Origin: an uncultured Pseudomonadota bacterium
Lineage (GTDB): Bacteria > Myxococcota_A > UBA796 > CAJQPC01
NCBI GenBank assembly: GCA_937915955.1
Contig: CALGIB010000719.1
Span: forward strand, 1 to 5,299
Direction: 5' to 3'
DNA: 5,299 bases
Part shown: positions 1 to 5,299 of the stretch, one piece after another
How the letters are laid out: every line of letters begins with the position of its first letter
Numbering within the stretch: the first letter of the stretch is position 1
Position numbers and translations under genes: made by a program
Notes under the pieces: generated by a model
Database searches by the model: none
What the model was told of the DNA's origin: nothing
The model's input: only the letters and a program-made list of their open reading frames with translations

Positions 1-366
1 ATGCCGCCCGTGGCGCCCGGGCCAGGGGCCTCGCTGGCGACCATCGGCCTGGCCTACACGCCGCTGCCCGACGGGCACCCGGGGCCTCCCGTGCTGGACA
101 TGCTCTCGCTGCAGCTGGAGCCCAGGGAGCGCTCCAGCGAGGGCTGGACGCGCTGCCTGGTGCTGGTCGACGAGGTCGAGGTGCTCGGCGCGGCGCTCCT
201 GGACGCCGAGCGGGGCCACTACACGAAGGCCTTGGCCCGGGTCGAGGGGCTGCGCGAGCGCATGGAGGCCTACCAGGCGCCTTGGCTGGCGCCCGAGCGA
301 GCCCTGGTCGAGGCCCTCTACGATGGACTGGCATGGCGCGCACCCGACTCCTCGTCCCCCCACTGA
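1..366 (+). CDS. Probable C-terminal part of a larger protein, possibly VWA-type
   Basis: An open frame of 121 codons runs from the first base to a TGA at 364-366. The first codon is ATG, but no upstream sequence is visible, so this may be the end of a longer protein. Residues about 10-45 look like alternating strands of a beta-sandwich, including an 'IGLAYTPLPDG' stretch. Residues about 57-110 are helical, with a TPR-like hairpin pattern (LDAERGHYTKALARVEGL). This order, a beta strand region followed by a helical 'growing/accumulating' tail, resembles the C-terminal end of bacterial von Willebrand factor A-domain proteins. That is recognition by pattern only: the VWA domain with its metal-binding MIDAS motif would lie upstream and cannot be seen. 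Third codon positions are strongly G/C, which supports real coding. The end overlaps the start of the next gene by 34 nt, suggesting co-transcription. The coding call is fairly safe; the family is uncertain. Confidence 0.6.
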   Translation: MPPVAPGPGASLATIGLAYTPLPDGHPGPPVLDMLSLQLEPRERSSEGWTRCLVLVDEVEVLGAALLDAERGHYTKALARVEGLRERMEAYQAPWLAPERALVEALYDGLAWRAPDSSSPH

Positions 367-1118
367 TCGCCGTCGCGGCGGGCCTGGCGCTGTGGCTGTG
401 GCCAGAGTCCCCGGAGGAGCCGCGCCCCGAGGAGGCGGCCCGCTCCCGGCGAGCCCGGATCACGCACACGGGGCGCGAGCTCCCGCTCGGCAGCTCCGAG
501 GCGGACCCGGGGCCGGACCCCGAGCCCGAGGGACCCTGGGGCCTGTCGCTCCGGAGCCCCTCGCTGCCCGAGGAGGCCAGCGACAGCGCGATCGGGGAGC
601 CTGGGCTGCTGTACGTCAGCGTGCTCGGGCCGGGCGCGGATCGCGCCAGGATCCACGTCTCCTGCGAGGACACGCCACCCCAGCGCGGCCGCTCGGTGAG
701 GTCGTTTCAGCTGGCGGCCCACGAGCTGTGTCGGGTCTATGCCTACCGGAAGGACGGCGCGCTCCAGGCGCGCAGCGCGTTCGTCGATCTGGAGCTCTGG
801 CCCGGCGAGAGCCTGTCTCTGGAGCTGTTCCTGCCCGAGGAGCAGGTCGGCGGGCTCGGGATCGAGTTCGCTGAGCACGACGAGGGCATCGAGGTCGTCG
901 CGGTGCGCCCGGGCAGCCCCGCCGAGGCCTTCGGGCTCGAGCCTGGAGACGTCATCGTCGAGGTCGATGGTGTGACCGCGACCGACCTGGACCAGGACCA
1001 GTTCATCGAGACGATGACCGGGCCGACCGGCAGCGAGGTGATGTTCGTCGTCACCTGGGAGGGCGACACGGGCCTGGTCTTCGAGGAGCTGCTCCTGGAG
1101 CGCGCCCAGCTGCTCTGA
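333..1118 (+). CDS. Membrane-anchored PDZ-domain protein
   Basis: This encodes 261 residues from the ATG at 333. An in-frame ATG at 282 is possible, but 333 puts a short basic end (MARTR) directly before a hydrophobic segment at residues 6-23, as expected of a signal anchor or uncleaved signal peptide. Residues 24-85 are a Pro/Glu/Arg-rich linker. Residues 89-170 look like a beta-sandwich and contain two cysteines, C111 and C133, which could form a disulphide outside the cytoplasm. Residues 172-244 are a PDZ domain of the bacterial protease-associated type: the GLGI carboxylate-binding loop (174-177), GSPAEAFGLEPGDVIVEVDG (194-213), then a GPTGSEV turn. No trypsin-like or tail-specific protease domain is present, so it is probably a binding or scaffold protein rather than an HtrA or Ctp protease; its ligand is unknown. 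It overlaps the upstream gene by 34 nt and lies 19 nt before the next. No strong Shine-Dalgarno precedes 333, which fits translational coupling. Confidence 0.85.
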   Translation: MARTRLLVPPLIAVAAGLALWLWPESPEEPRPEEAARSRRARITHTGRELPLGSSEADPGPDPEPEGPWGLSLRSPSLPEEASDSAIGEPGLLYVSVLGPGADRARIHVSCEDTPPQRGRSVRSFQLAAHELCRVYAYRKDGALQARSAFVDLELWPGESLSLELFLPEEQVGGLGIEFAEHDEGIEVVAVRPGSPAEAFGLEPGDVIVEVDGVTATDLDQDQFIETMTGPTGSEVMFVVTWEGDTGLVFEELLLERAQLL

Positions 1119-1137
1119 GACGCGATAGCGAGGTCCC

Positions 1138-1659
1138 ATGGCCGACGACCACGACGAGATCATCGCCACCCTCGAGCAAGCGCTGCGTCAGGCTGGCGTG
1201 GACGTCGAGGACCCCGCGTTCTGGAGCGAGCTGCGCTCCGAGGTCGACCGCGCCGTGCAGGAGGCCGTGGACGAGGCCGGGCTGGGCGCGCCAGTGGCGG
1301 AGTCTCCTGGGCTGAGGGTGCTCCAGGGCGGACCCCAGGCGGCGTCGGAGCGGGAGGCGTCCGGCTCGGTGACCCGCGTGGTCCGGGTCCAGACTCCGCT
1401 TCGCAGGAAGGGGCAGGATCAAGGTCGGATCGCGGTGGGGGAGGCCAGCTGGCAGACCGTGCTGCGGGGGGCGGGGCCCCGCGCCTACCGGCTCAGCGTC
1501 ACGCAGGGCGAGCTGGACGTCGCGCTCGACGGCGAGCTCGTCGAGCGTGTCCTGACCGGGCAGTGCATCGACGTCGAGGGCGCCCTGATTCGGGTCCGAG
1601 CCGCCTCCGGGCGGGCCACGGGCAGCTATCAGCGGCTGCCGTCGTCGCAGACGGACTGA
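1138..1659 (+). CDS. Hypothetical soluble protein, helical N-terminus and beta-rich C-terminus
   Basis: This encodes 173 residues. The start is supported by GAGG at 1130-1133, four bases before the ATG. No signal peptide or membrane segment is visible, so it is probably cytoplasmic. Residues 5-20 and 27-47 form two acidic amphipathic helices (IIATLEQALRQAG; FWSELRSEVDRAVQEAV). A flexible linker follows at about 50-77. Residues 78-167 are rich in short strands with glycine turns (RLSVTQGELDVALDGE, then GQCIDVEGALIRVRA), suggesting a small beta-sandwich or barrel. A short basic patch, RRK, lies at 89-91, and the only cysteine is C143. I do not recognise the family. An FHA-like or cupin-like fold is conceivable from the strand pattern, but I see no FHA serine/histidine signature and no metal-binding histidines. 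It lies 19 nt after the PDZ gene on the same strand and probably shares its transcript. Its last 31 bases overlap the end of a gene on the opposite strand. Confidence 0.78.
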   Translation: MADDHDEIIATLEQALRQAGVDVEDPAFWSELRSEVDRAVQEAVDEAGLGAPVAESPGLRVLQGGPQAASEREASGSVTRVVRVQTPLRRKGQDQGRIAVGEASWQTVLRGAGPRAYRLSVTQGELDVALDGELVERVLTGQCIDVEGALIRVRAASGRATGSYQRLPSSQTD

Positions 1660-2171
1660 CGCGACCGCCGGGCCTGCGCGGCCTGCGCCGTGAGGGTCGT
1701 GTCCCGAAGCTCATCAGCGCGCTCCAGAGACTCCTGCCCTCGCTCGATCGCGCGGACGAGCTCGGCGGCTTGCCGAAGGTTCTGCGCTCGCCGCGCTGCC
1801 TCTACCCACTCGGCGGCGGCCAGCGCCTCGTCGTCCGCGGAGAGCTCCACGCGCTCGGCGGCGACGGCGGCGCGGCCCCGGTTTGCGGACTTCGCCCCGT
1901 CGTTGGCGCGCACCTGCCCCGTGCGCAGGTCGACCAGACCACCGCGCGTGCGCTGGCTGTAGGCCGACTGCGCCTGGCCGGCGCTCTCCCGTTCGGCGCT
2001 GCTGGAGCGCAGCCGGGACTCCTGGGAGTCCGCGACCTGCTCGGCCTCGGCGCCCATCCGGGCGTACCAGTCCCGGGCCTCGGACCAGGCACGGTCCTCG
2101 ACCTCGCGGGCCGCGTCACAGCGGACGCGACCCGAGAGGTCACAGGACAGCAGGAGCGGCAGGATCAGCAC
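1629..2171 (-). CDS. Putative helical lipoprotein, Ala/Arg/Glu-rich
   Basis: This encodes 180 residues from a GTG at 2171-2169 to a TGA at 1631-1629. Third positions are strongly G/C in this frame, which favours it over the frames on the other strand. Residues 2-9 are hydrophobic and end in a lipobox-like LLSC with C10, followed by Asp at +2; in Enterobacteria that Asp would favour inner-membrane retention, a rule that may not apply here. The signal would be unusually short and has no basic n-region. A TAG lies only four codons upstream of the GTG, so it cannot be extended. Residues about 20-70 and 100-170 are predicted helical and charged, like a coiled coil (for example EARDWYARMGAEAEQVADS). 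Residues 71-98 look less helical. C18 and C175 are the other cysteines. It starts 15 nt after the cytochrome c gene on the same strand, so the two are probably one operon. I do not recognise the family; the lipoprotein call is moderate. Confidence 0.68.
   Translation of the reverse strand: MLILPLLLSCDLSGRVRCDAAREVEDRAWSEARDWYARMGAEAEQVADSQESRLRSSSAERESAGQAQSAYSQRTRGGLVDLRTGQVRANDGAKSANRGRAAVAAERVELSADDEALAAAEWVEAARRAQNLRQAAELVRAIERGQESLERADELRDTTLTAQAAQARRSRQSVCDDGSR
1671..1688. repeat. Tandem 9-bp direct repeat inside the helical lipoprotein gene
   Basis: GGCCTGCGC occurs twice in a row. On the minus strand it encodes Ala-Gln-Ala twice (residues 162-167 of the 1629-2171 gene). It is in frame and probably a small slippage-type duplication within an alanine-rich helix. 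Confidence 0.6.
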
Positions 2172-2186
2172 GCTCCCAGGCTAGCA

Positions 2187-2606
2187 CTACTCGGGCTTGA
2201 GGCTCTTGATGTGCTGGACCAGGGCGCCGATCTGGGCGTCGTCGTACTGGTTGCCGAAGGGCGCCATCAGGGGGCTCTTGCCCACGGCCGAGCCGCCTTC
2301 CTTGATCGACTTGGCGATGTGCTCGTCCGTGCGCTCGGGGGTCCAGAACGCGGCGTCCGTGAAGTCGGCGGGCTTGGGGGTCAGCGCGCCGCCCGCGGGG
2401 CCGTTGCCGTCACCGACCGCGCCGTGGCAGGGACCGCAGGTGGTGGCGAAGGTCGCGGCGGCGTCGAAGGGCTCCGGCTCCGGGGCAGGAGCAGGAGCGG
2501 GCTTGGGGGCCGGCGCGGCGACGGGGGTGACGGGGGCAGCGGGCTCCTCATCGCCACAGGCGACGAGCCCGGCGGTGAGGGAGAGAGCGACGATCAGCTT
2601 GCGCAT
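2187..2606 (-). CDS. Monohaem cytochrome c lipoprotein
   Basis: This encodes 139 residues. GAGGA at 2615-2611, four bases before the ATG, fixes the start. Residues 1-16 are a lipoprotein signal peptide (MRKLIVALSLTAGLVAC) with lipobox LVAC and acylated C17. Residues 22-46 are a Pro/Ala/Glu-rich tether that would hold the haem domain away from the membrane. Residues 47-137 form a class I cytochrome c domain resembling the cbb3-subunit-III type. The haem-binding CGPCH is C57/C60/H61, followed by a GDGNGPAGG loop, KPADF, and the likely axial methionine M114 in SPLMAPFG. The C-terminal helix (DDAQIGALVQHIKSL) is typical of the fold. It should carry one electron at a time in the periplasm, anchored to a membrane; donor and acceptor are unknown. 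It is first in a two-gene minus-strand unit and diverges from the TPR gene. Haem would be attached by the cell's cytochrome c maturation system, which is not in this window. Confidence 0.93.
   Translation of the reverse strand: MRKLIVALSLTAGLVACGDEEPAAPVTPVAAPAPKPAPAPAPEPEPFDAAATFATTCGPCHGAVGDGNGPAGGALTPKPADFTDAAFWTPERTDEHIAKSIKEGGSAVGKSPLMAPFGNQYDDAQIGALVQHIKSLKPE
2469..2543 (-). repeat. Low-complexity Pro/Ala/Glu tether coding stretch
   Basis: This segment encodes residues 22-46 of the cytochrome c lipoprotein, built largely of alternating Ala-Pro and Glu-Pro pairs. The DNA is correspondingly repetitive (imperfect GGAGCA/GGGGCA units on the + strand). Such tethers are common between the lipid anchor and the globular domain of lipoproteins, and their length tends to vary between relatives. 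Confidence 0.7.
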
Positions 2607-2677
2607 GGTTTCCTCGAGGGGTGCGGTTCGAGCGGGCTGCTATCACGCGGTAGGATCCCGCACGAACGAGGACTTGC
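2607..2677. promoter_or_regulatory. Divergent intergenic region, probable back-to-back promoters
   Basis: These 71 nt are the only space between the start of the cytochrome c gene (-) and the start of the TPR gene (+), so promoters for both units most likely lie here or extend into the coding ends. For the + strand, TAGGAT at 2651-2656 matches four of six bases of a sigma-70 -10 box, but no good -35 box lies at the right distance. GCGG (2647-2650) and CCGC (2658-2661) form a short inverted repeat around that candidate. Shine-Dalgarno sequences sit at both ends: GAGGA at 2668-2672 for the TPR gene and GAGGA on the minus strand at 2615-2611 for the cytochrome gene. The placement of a promoter here is likely; the exact boxes are weak guesses. 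Confidence 0.4.
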
Positions 2678-5053
2678 ATGGTTCGGACCTATTGCTTCAG
2701 CTGCGGCATGGAGATGGAGCCCGTCGAAGGGCAGCCGGTGCCGGTCTGCTCGGCTTGCCGGGCGGAGCACGGCGCGGGTCAGGTTCAGTACCTGATCCGC
2801 CGCGGCGGAGGCCGGCCCGAGGGCCCGCTGACCGAGGAACAGATCCGCGAGCAGCTCAGGAAGGGCCTGCTGGACCGGGAGGATCGCATCGCCGTTCAGG
2901 GCCGCGAGTGGATGCGGCTGGACCATCACCCGGACTTCTCGGGCCTGTTCGTGGCCGAGGATCCCCAGGCCAAGGAGATGCTGGAGGAGCGAGAGCACGC
3001 CCGCTCGGCGGTCAGCTCGCGCAAGCGCCGGGAGACCCTGGCCTCGATCGGCAAGGTCGCCGCGGCCCTGATCGTGCTCGCGGTCCCTGTCGGCCTGTAC
3101 TTCAGCGACGTGCAGTTGATCGATCCCGGCACGATCACCGCGCTGCAGGAGGGCGGCGAGGAGGCGCTCTCCGACGCCACCCAGACCGTGCGCAAGGCGA
3201 TGGACGAGGACGTCGCGCGCGAGGAGCTCGAGGCTGAGCTGGGGCTGCCCGGACAGGCGCTCGTCGACGAGCTCGCGCTGCAGTGGCCGGACGCGCGAGG
3301 AGGCGTCGTCGATCGCCTCTCGCTGGCGCGCCTGGGCCTGCTCCAGGGCACCGAGGCCGGCCGGGAGGCCGCCCGTCGGGAGCTGGAGTACGCCGTGGCC
3401 GCGGCGCCCGAGAACGTCGAGGCGCTGGCGATGCTGGCGGTGGTCTACAGCGAGCTCCGCGCCGACGATCCCAGCTTCAACGACAAGTCGATCGACCTCT
3501 ACAACCGCGCGGCCCGCATCGACGAGGGCAGCAGCGCGGTGGCCGAGGCCCAGGCCGGCATGGCGCACATGTCCGGTGCCTGGTCCGAGGCGGAGAGGCG
3601 GGCTCTGGCCTGCCTGGCCGTCGACCCCGAGGCGGGCCTGTGCCTCTGGTACCTCGGCAGCGCGCAGAGTCGGACCGGCCGCTTCGAGGAGGCCAAGGGC
3701 ACGCTCAGCCGGGCCAAGGACGTCCTCGGGGACGCCCCGGTCGTTGATCTGGCCCTGGGCCAGGCGGCCCTGGAGACCCACCAGTACGGCGCCGCCAGCG
3801 TCCCGCTCGCGGCCTTCGCCGAGCGCTACCCCGATGACCCGGGCATCCACGCCCTGCTGGCCCGGTACCACCGCGAGACAGGTGACTTCGACGCGGCCCT
3901 GGACTCGGCGCTGCGGGCGGTCCAGCTGGACGGCGGGCGGGTGGACATGCGCCTGCTGGCCAGCCGCCTGCAGCTGCAGCACGCCGGGAACGCCAGGCTG
4001 GCCTGGGCCCTGATCGAGCCCGTGGTGGCGCTCGAGCGCTACGACGTTCGAGAAGCCCACCTTCAGGTCCTGCTGGCGGGCGCTCAGGCGGCTCACGCGC
4101 TGGGCAACGACGAGGTGTCCAGGGGCCTGGCCCTGAAGCTCACGGAGCTGCAGCCGGGCTGGGCTCCGGCCGAGCTGTCGCTCGCCAAGGCCCACCTGGC
4201 CCTGGGGGACGCCGCGGCCGCCGAGGAGGCGCTGAAGATGGTGGACATCACCTCGCTTCAGGGCCGCGACCTGGCGCGCTACCACCTGGAGGCTGCGCGG
4301 TACTACCAGGCCGTCGATCGCGGGCGCCTGGCGCACTTCGAGCTCGAGTCCGCGGTCTCGGCCGACCCGACCTGGCCGATGGGCGCGCTGGCCCTGGCAC
4401 ACTCCTTCATCGAGCTGGACAACCCCGGCAAGGCGCTGGATCAGATCGAGTCCACCTGGGCCATGGACGACAGCGTCGATCGGTATCGGGACCCGCTCGA
4501 GCTCGTCATCTCGGCGCCGCTGGATCTCGCCGGCCTGGGCCAGGACCTCCAACAGGCCGTGCCCCCAGGCGACCGGCAGTTCGCGCGGGTCGAGGCGGCG
4601 CTGGCCGTCGTCGAGGCGCAGACCTGCCTGAGCACCGGCGGCGGCTGTGACCGGGCCAGGCTGCGCTTCGCCGAGGCGATCCGACGGGACGAGAGCCAGA
4701 CCCTCGCCCACGCCTATATGGGGCGGTTGCTGGTCCGCCAGGGGGACTACAAGGGGGGGCTCGCGCACATCGAGCGGGCCCTGGCCAACGAGCAGGTGCA
4801 GCCGCTGCTGCTGTCGATGGCGGGCATCGCCCAAGCCGAGCTCGGCCAGGCCGCGGTCTCTGGACAGAGCTTCAAGCTGGCCCACAAGCATGGAATCGGC
4901 GTCTCCGGGGTGCACCGTCACCACGCCCGGGCCCTGGTCGTGCTGGGTCAGGAGGCCGAGGCGATCGAGCTCCTTCAGGAGGCCGTCGAGCTGGACCCGC
5001 TGGACGTCGAGGTCCGGCGCATGCTGCTCGACCTGTCCGACGAGGACGGATAG
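2678..5053 (+). CDS. Transmembrane TPR protein with zinc-ribbon and GYF-like head
   Basis: This encodes 791 residues; GAGGA at 2668-2672, five bases before the ATG, supports the start. Residues 6-27 form a zinc ribbon (C6xxC9, then C24xxC27). Residues about 38-91 resemble the bacterial GYF_2 type, with GPLTEEQIREQLRKGLL at 49-65 and W78. RKRR at 115-118 precedes one membrane helix at about 124-142. The positive-inside rule puts the head in the cytoplasm and the remaining 650 or so residues in the periplasm. That part is a long helical array with TPR-like repeats near 226-260, 320-353, 388-421, 495-527, 535-600 and 672-791; the last ends in ALVVLGQEAEAIELLQEAV. Outer-side cysteines C312/C322 and C650/C657 might form disulphides. 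TPR arrays bind proteins, so it probably links a cytoplasmic signal or partner to envelope proteins. A similar ZnR-GYF head is known in the myxobacterial gliding protein GltJ, but I cannot claim orthology. The function is unknown. Confidence 0.9.
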   Translation: MVRTYCFSCGMEMEPVEGQPVPVCSACRAEHGAGQVQYLIRRGGGRPEGPLTEEQIREQLRKGLLDREDRIAVQGREWMRLDHHPDFSGLFVAEDPQAKEMLEEREHARSAVSSRKRRETLASIGKVAAALIVLAVPVGLYFSDVQLIDPGTITALQEGGEEALSDATQTVRKAMDEDVAREELEAELGLPGQALVDELALQWPDARGGVVDRLSLARLGLLQGTEAGREAARRELEYAVAAAPENVEALAMLAVVYSELRADDPSFNDKSIDLYNRAARIDEGSSAVAEAQAGMAHMSGAWSEAERRALACLAVDPEAGLCLWYLGSAQSRTGRFEEAKGTLSRAKDVLGDAPVVDLALGQAALETHQYGAASVPLAAFAERYPDDPGIHALLARYHRETGDFDAALDSALRAVQLDGGRVDMRLLASRLQLQHAGNARLAWALIEPVVALERYDVREAHLQVLLAGAQAAHALGNDEVSRGLALKLTELQPGWAPAELSLAKAHLALGDAAAAEEALKMVDITSLQGRDLARYHLEAARYYQAVDRGRLAHFELESAVSADPTWPMGALALAHSFIELDNPGKALDQIESTWAMDDSVDRYRDPLELVISAPLDLAGLGQDLQQAVPPGDRQFARVEAALAVVEAQTCLSTGGGCDRARLRFAEAIRRDESQTLAHAYMGRLLVRQGDYKGGLAHIERALANEQVQPLLLSMAGIAQAELGQAAVSGQSFKLAHKHGIGVSGVHRHHARALVVLGQEAEAIELLQEAVELDPLDVEVRRMLLDLSDEDG

Positions 5054-5061
5054 GACGGCGG

Positions 5062-5078
5062 CCGGCTCGACGAGTCGG
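5062..5078 (+). promoter_or_regulatory. GC-rich hairpin just before the purD-like ribosome binding site
   Basis: Bases 5062-5068 (CCGGCTC) pair with 5072-5078 (GAGTCGG) around a GAC loop. This makes a seven-pair stem with one G-U wobble. It lies 8 nt after the stop of the TPR gene and ends one base before GGGAG (5080-5084), the likely Shine-Dalgarno of the next gene. No U-run follows, so it is not a classical intrinsic terminator. It could slow or partly end transcription, act as an RNA processing site or affect initiation at the next gene; it could also be chance in GC-rich DNA. Confidence 0.35.
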
Positions 5079-5089
5079 TGGGAGCGCCG

Positions 5090-5299
5090 ATGGATGTCCT
5101 CGTCGTAGGTGGGGGTGGTCGCGAGGCCGCCCTGGCCTGGAAGCTCGCTCAGTCCCCCCGGGTCCAGCAGGTCTGGGTCACCGAACCCGGCCCGGGCTTC
5201 CCCGGCTGCCGCGCCCTGCCCGAGGGGGACATCGCCTCGCTGGCCAAGGAGCTCGGCCTGGGCCTGGTCGTAGTGGGCCCCGAAGCCCCGCTGGTCGAC
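5090..5299 (+). CDS. purD: Phosphoribosylamine-glycine ligase (PurD), N-terminal fragment
   Basis: The first 70 codons of a gene that continues past the right edge. The start is set by GGGAG at 5080-5084, five bases before the ATG. PurD joins glycine to 5-phosphoribosylamine using ATP, the second step of purine synthesis, in the cytoplasm. Hallmarks seen are the N-terminal strand and glycine loop MDVLVVGGGGRE (1-12), LAWKLAQSPRV (15-25), and VVVGPEAPLV (60-69), which matches the PurD N-domain closely. Two departures stand out. The histidine usually found in GGREHAL is Ala13, and the usual APGNAGT segment is replaced by TEPGPGFPGCRAL at 31-43 with fewer residues before the GPEAPL strand. The ATP-grasp and catalytic domains are outside the window, so activity cannot be judged. 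It follows the TPR gene by 36 nt on the same strand and could be co-transcribed. A PurD-like paralogue is the main alternative. Confidence 0.85.
   Translation, partial: MDVLVVGGGGREAALAWKLAQSPRVQQVWVTEPGPGFPGCRALPEGDIASLAKELGLGLVVVGPEAPLVD

Noticed and set aside
333..1118. HtrA-type or tail-specific protease
   Set aside because: Only the PDZ domain is present. There is no catalytic His-Asp-Ser or Ser-Lys region, and the length is too short.
318..1169. A 283-codon minus-strand open frame opposite the PDZ gene
   Set aside because: The translation is Arg/Gly/Leu-rich low complexity, while the + strand encodes an unmistakable PDZ domain.
1660..1760. Possible intrinsic terminator between the convergent genes
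   Set aside because: The region is coding for the minus-strand gene, and I found no stem followed by a U-run; the GGCCTGCGC copies are direct, not inverted.
1563..2795. A 410-codon + strand open frame across the lipoprotein and cytochrome genes
   Set aside because: The product is Gly/Arg/Leu-rich without domain features and runs antisense to a clear cytochrome c with CxxCH and a lipobox.
2197..3237. A 346-codon + strand frame starting inside the cytochrome gene and overlapping the TPR gene start
   Set aside because: It is antisense to the cytochrome and out of frame with the TPR gene; its product is Gly/Ala/Arg-rich with no motif.
2594..4924. A 776-codon open frame on the minus strand opposite the TPR gene
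   Set aside because: It is a by-product of the strong G/C third-position bias of the + strand gene. Its translation has no recognisable domain, and the + strand product has zinc-ribbon, membrane and TPR features and a good ribosome binding site.
1..5299. CRISPR array, tRNA, insertion sequence or other mobile element
   Set aside because: No regularly spaced repeats, cloverleaf sequence, transposase motif or terminal inverted repeats were seen on either strand.

Overview
The window is very GC-rich, gene-dense and bacterial. Every credible gene shows a strong G/C preference at third codon positions. The gene types (a long tetratricopeptide protein with a cytoplasmic zinc-ribbon head, a membrane-anchored PDZ protein, a cytochrome c lipoprotein with a Pro/Ala tether) and the base composition suggest a Myxococcota or deltaproteobacterial-type genome. 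That placement is an inference, because the window has no rRNA or other firm taxonomic marker. I see no mobile element, CRISPR array, tRNA or rRNA.

Layout. Positions 1-1659 (+) hold three closely packed genes. The first is an end piece or short protein that may be the C-terminus of a von Willebrand factor A-type protein (1-366). The second is a membrane-anchored PDZ protein (333-1118) whose start overlaps the first gene. The third is a soluble protein of unknown function (1138-1659). They look like one transcription unit. Positions 1629-2606 (-) hold two genes transcribed toward the first group: a monohaem cytochrome c lipoprotein (2187-2606) and, 15 nt downstream, a helical putative lipoprotein (1629-2171). 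The last gene overlaps the end of the 1138-1659 gene tail to tail by 31 bp.

A 71-nt divergent intergenic region (2607-2677) separates the cytochrome gene from a 791-residue protein on the + strand (2678-5053). That protein has a zinc ribbon, a GYF-like domain, one membrane helix and a long TPR array. After a 36-nt gap containing a GC-rich hairpin, the N-terminal 70 codons of a purD-like gene (5090-5299) run off the right edge.

How they may work together. The cytochrome, the helical lipoprotein and the outer part of the TPR protein should all lie in the periplasm or on its membranes, so a shared envelope assembly is possible, but only gene proximity supports it. The PDZ protein is also exported or membrane-anchored. 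purD is a housekeeping purine-synthesis gene that probably has only a positional link. The items most worth checking are the ZnR-GYF-TM-TPR architecture and the unusual N-terminus of the PurD-like protein. I found no convincing evidence of a wholly new multi-gene system.
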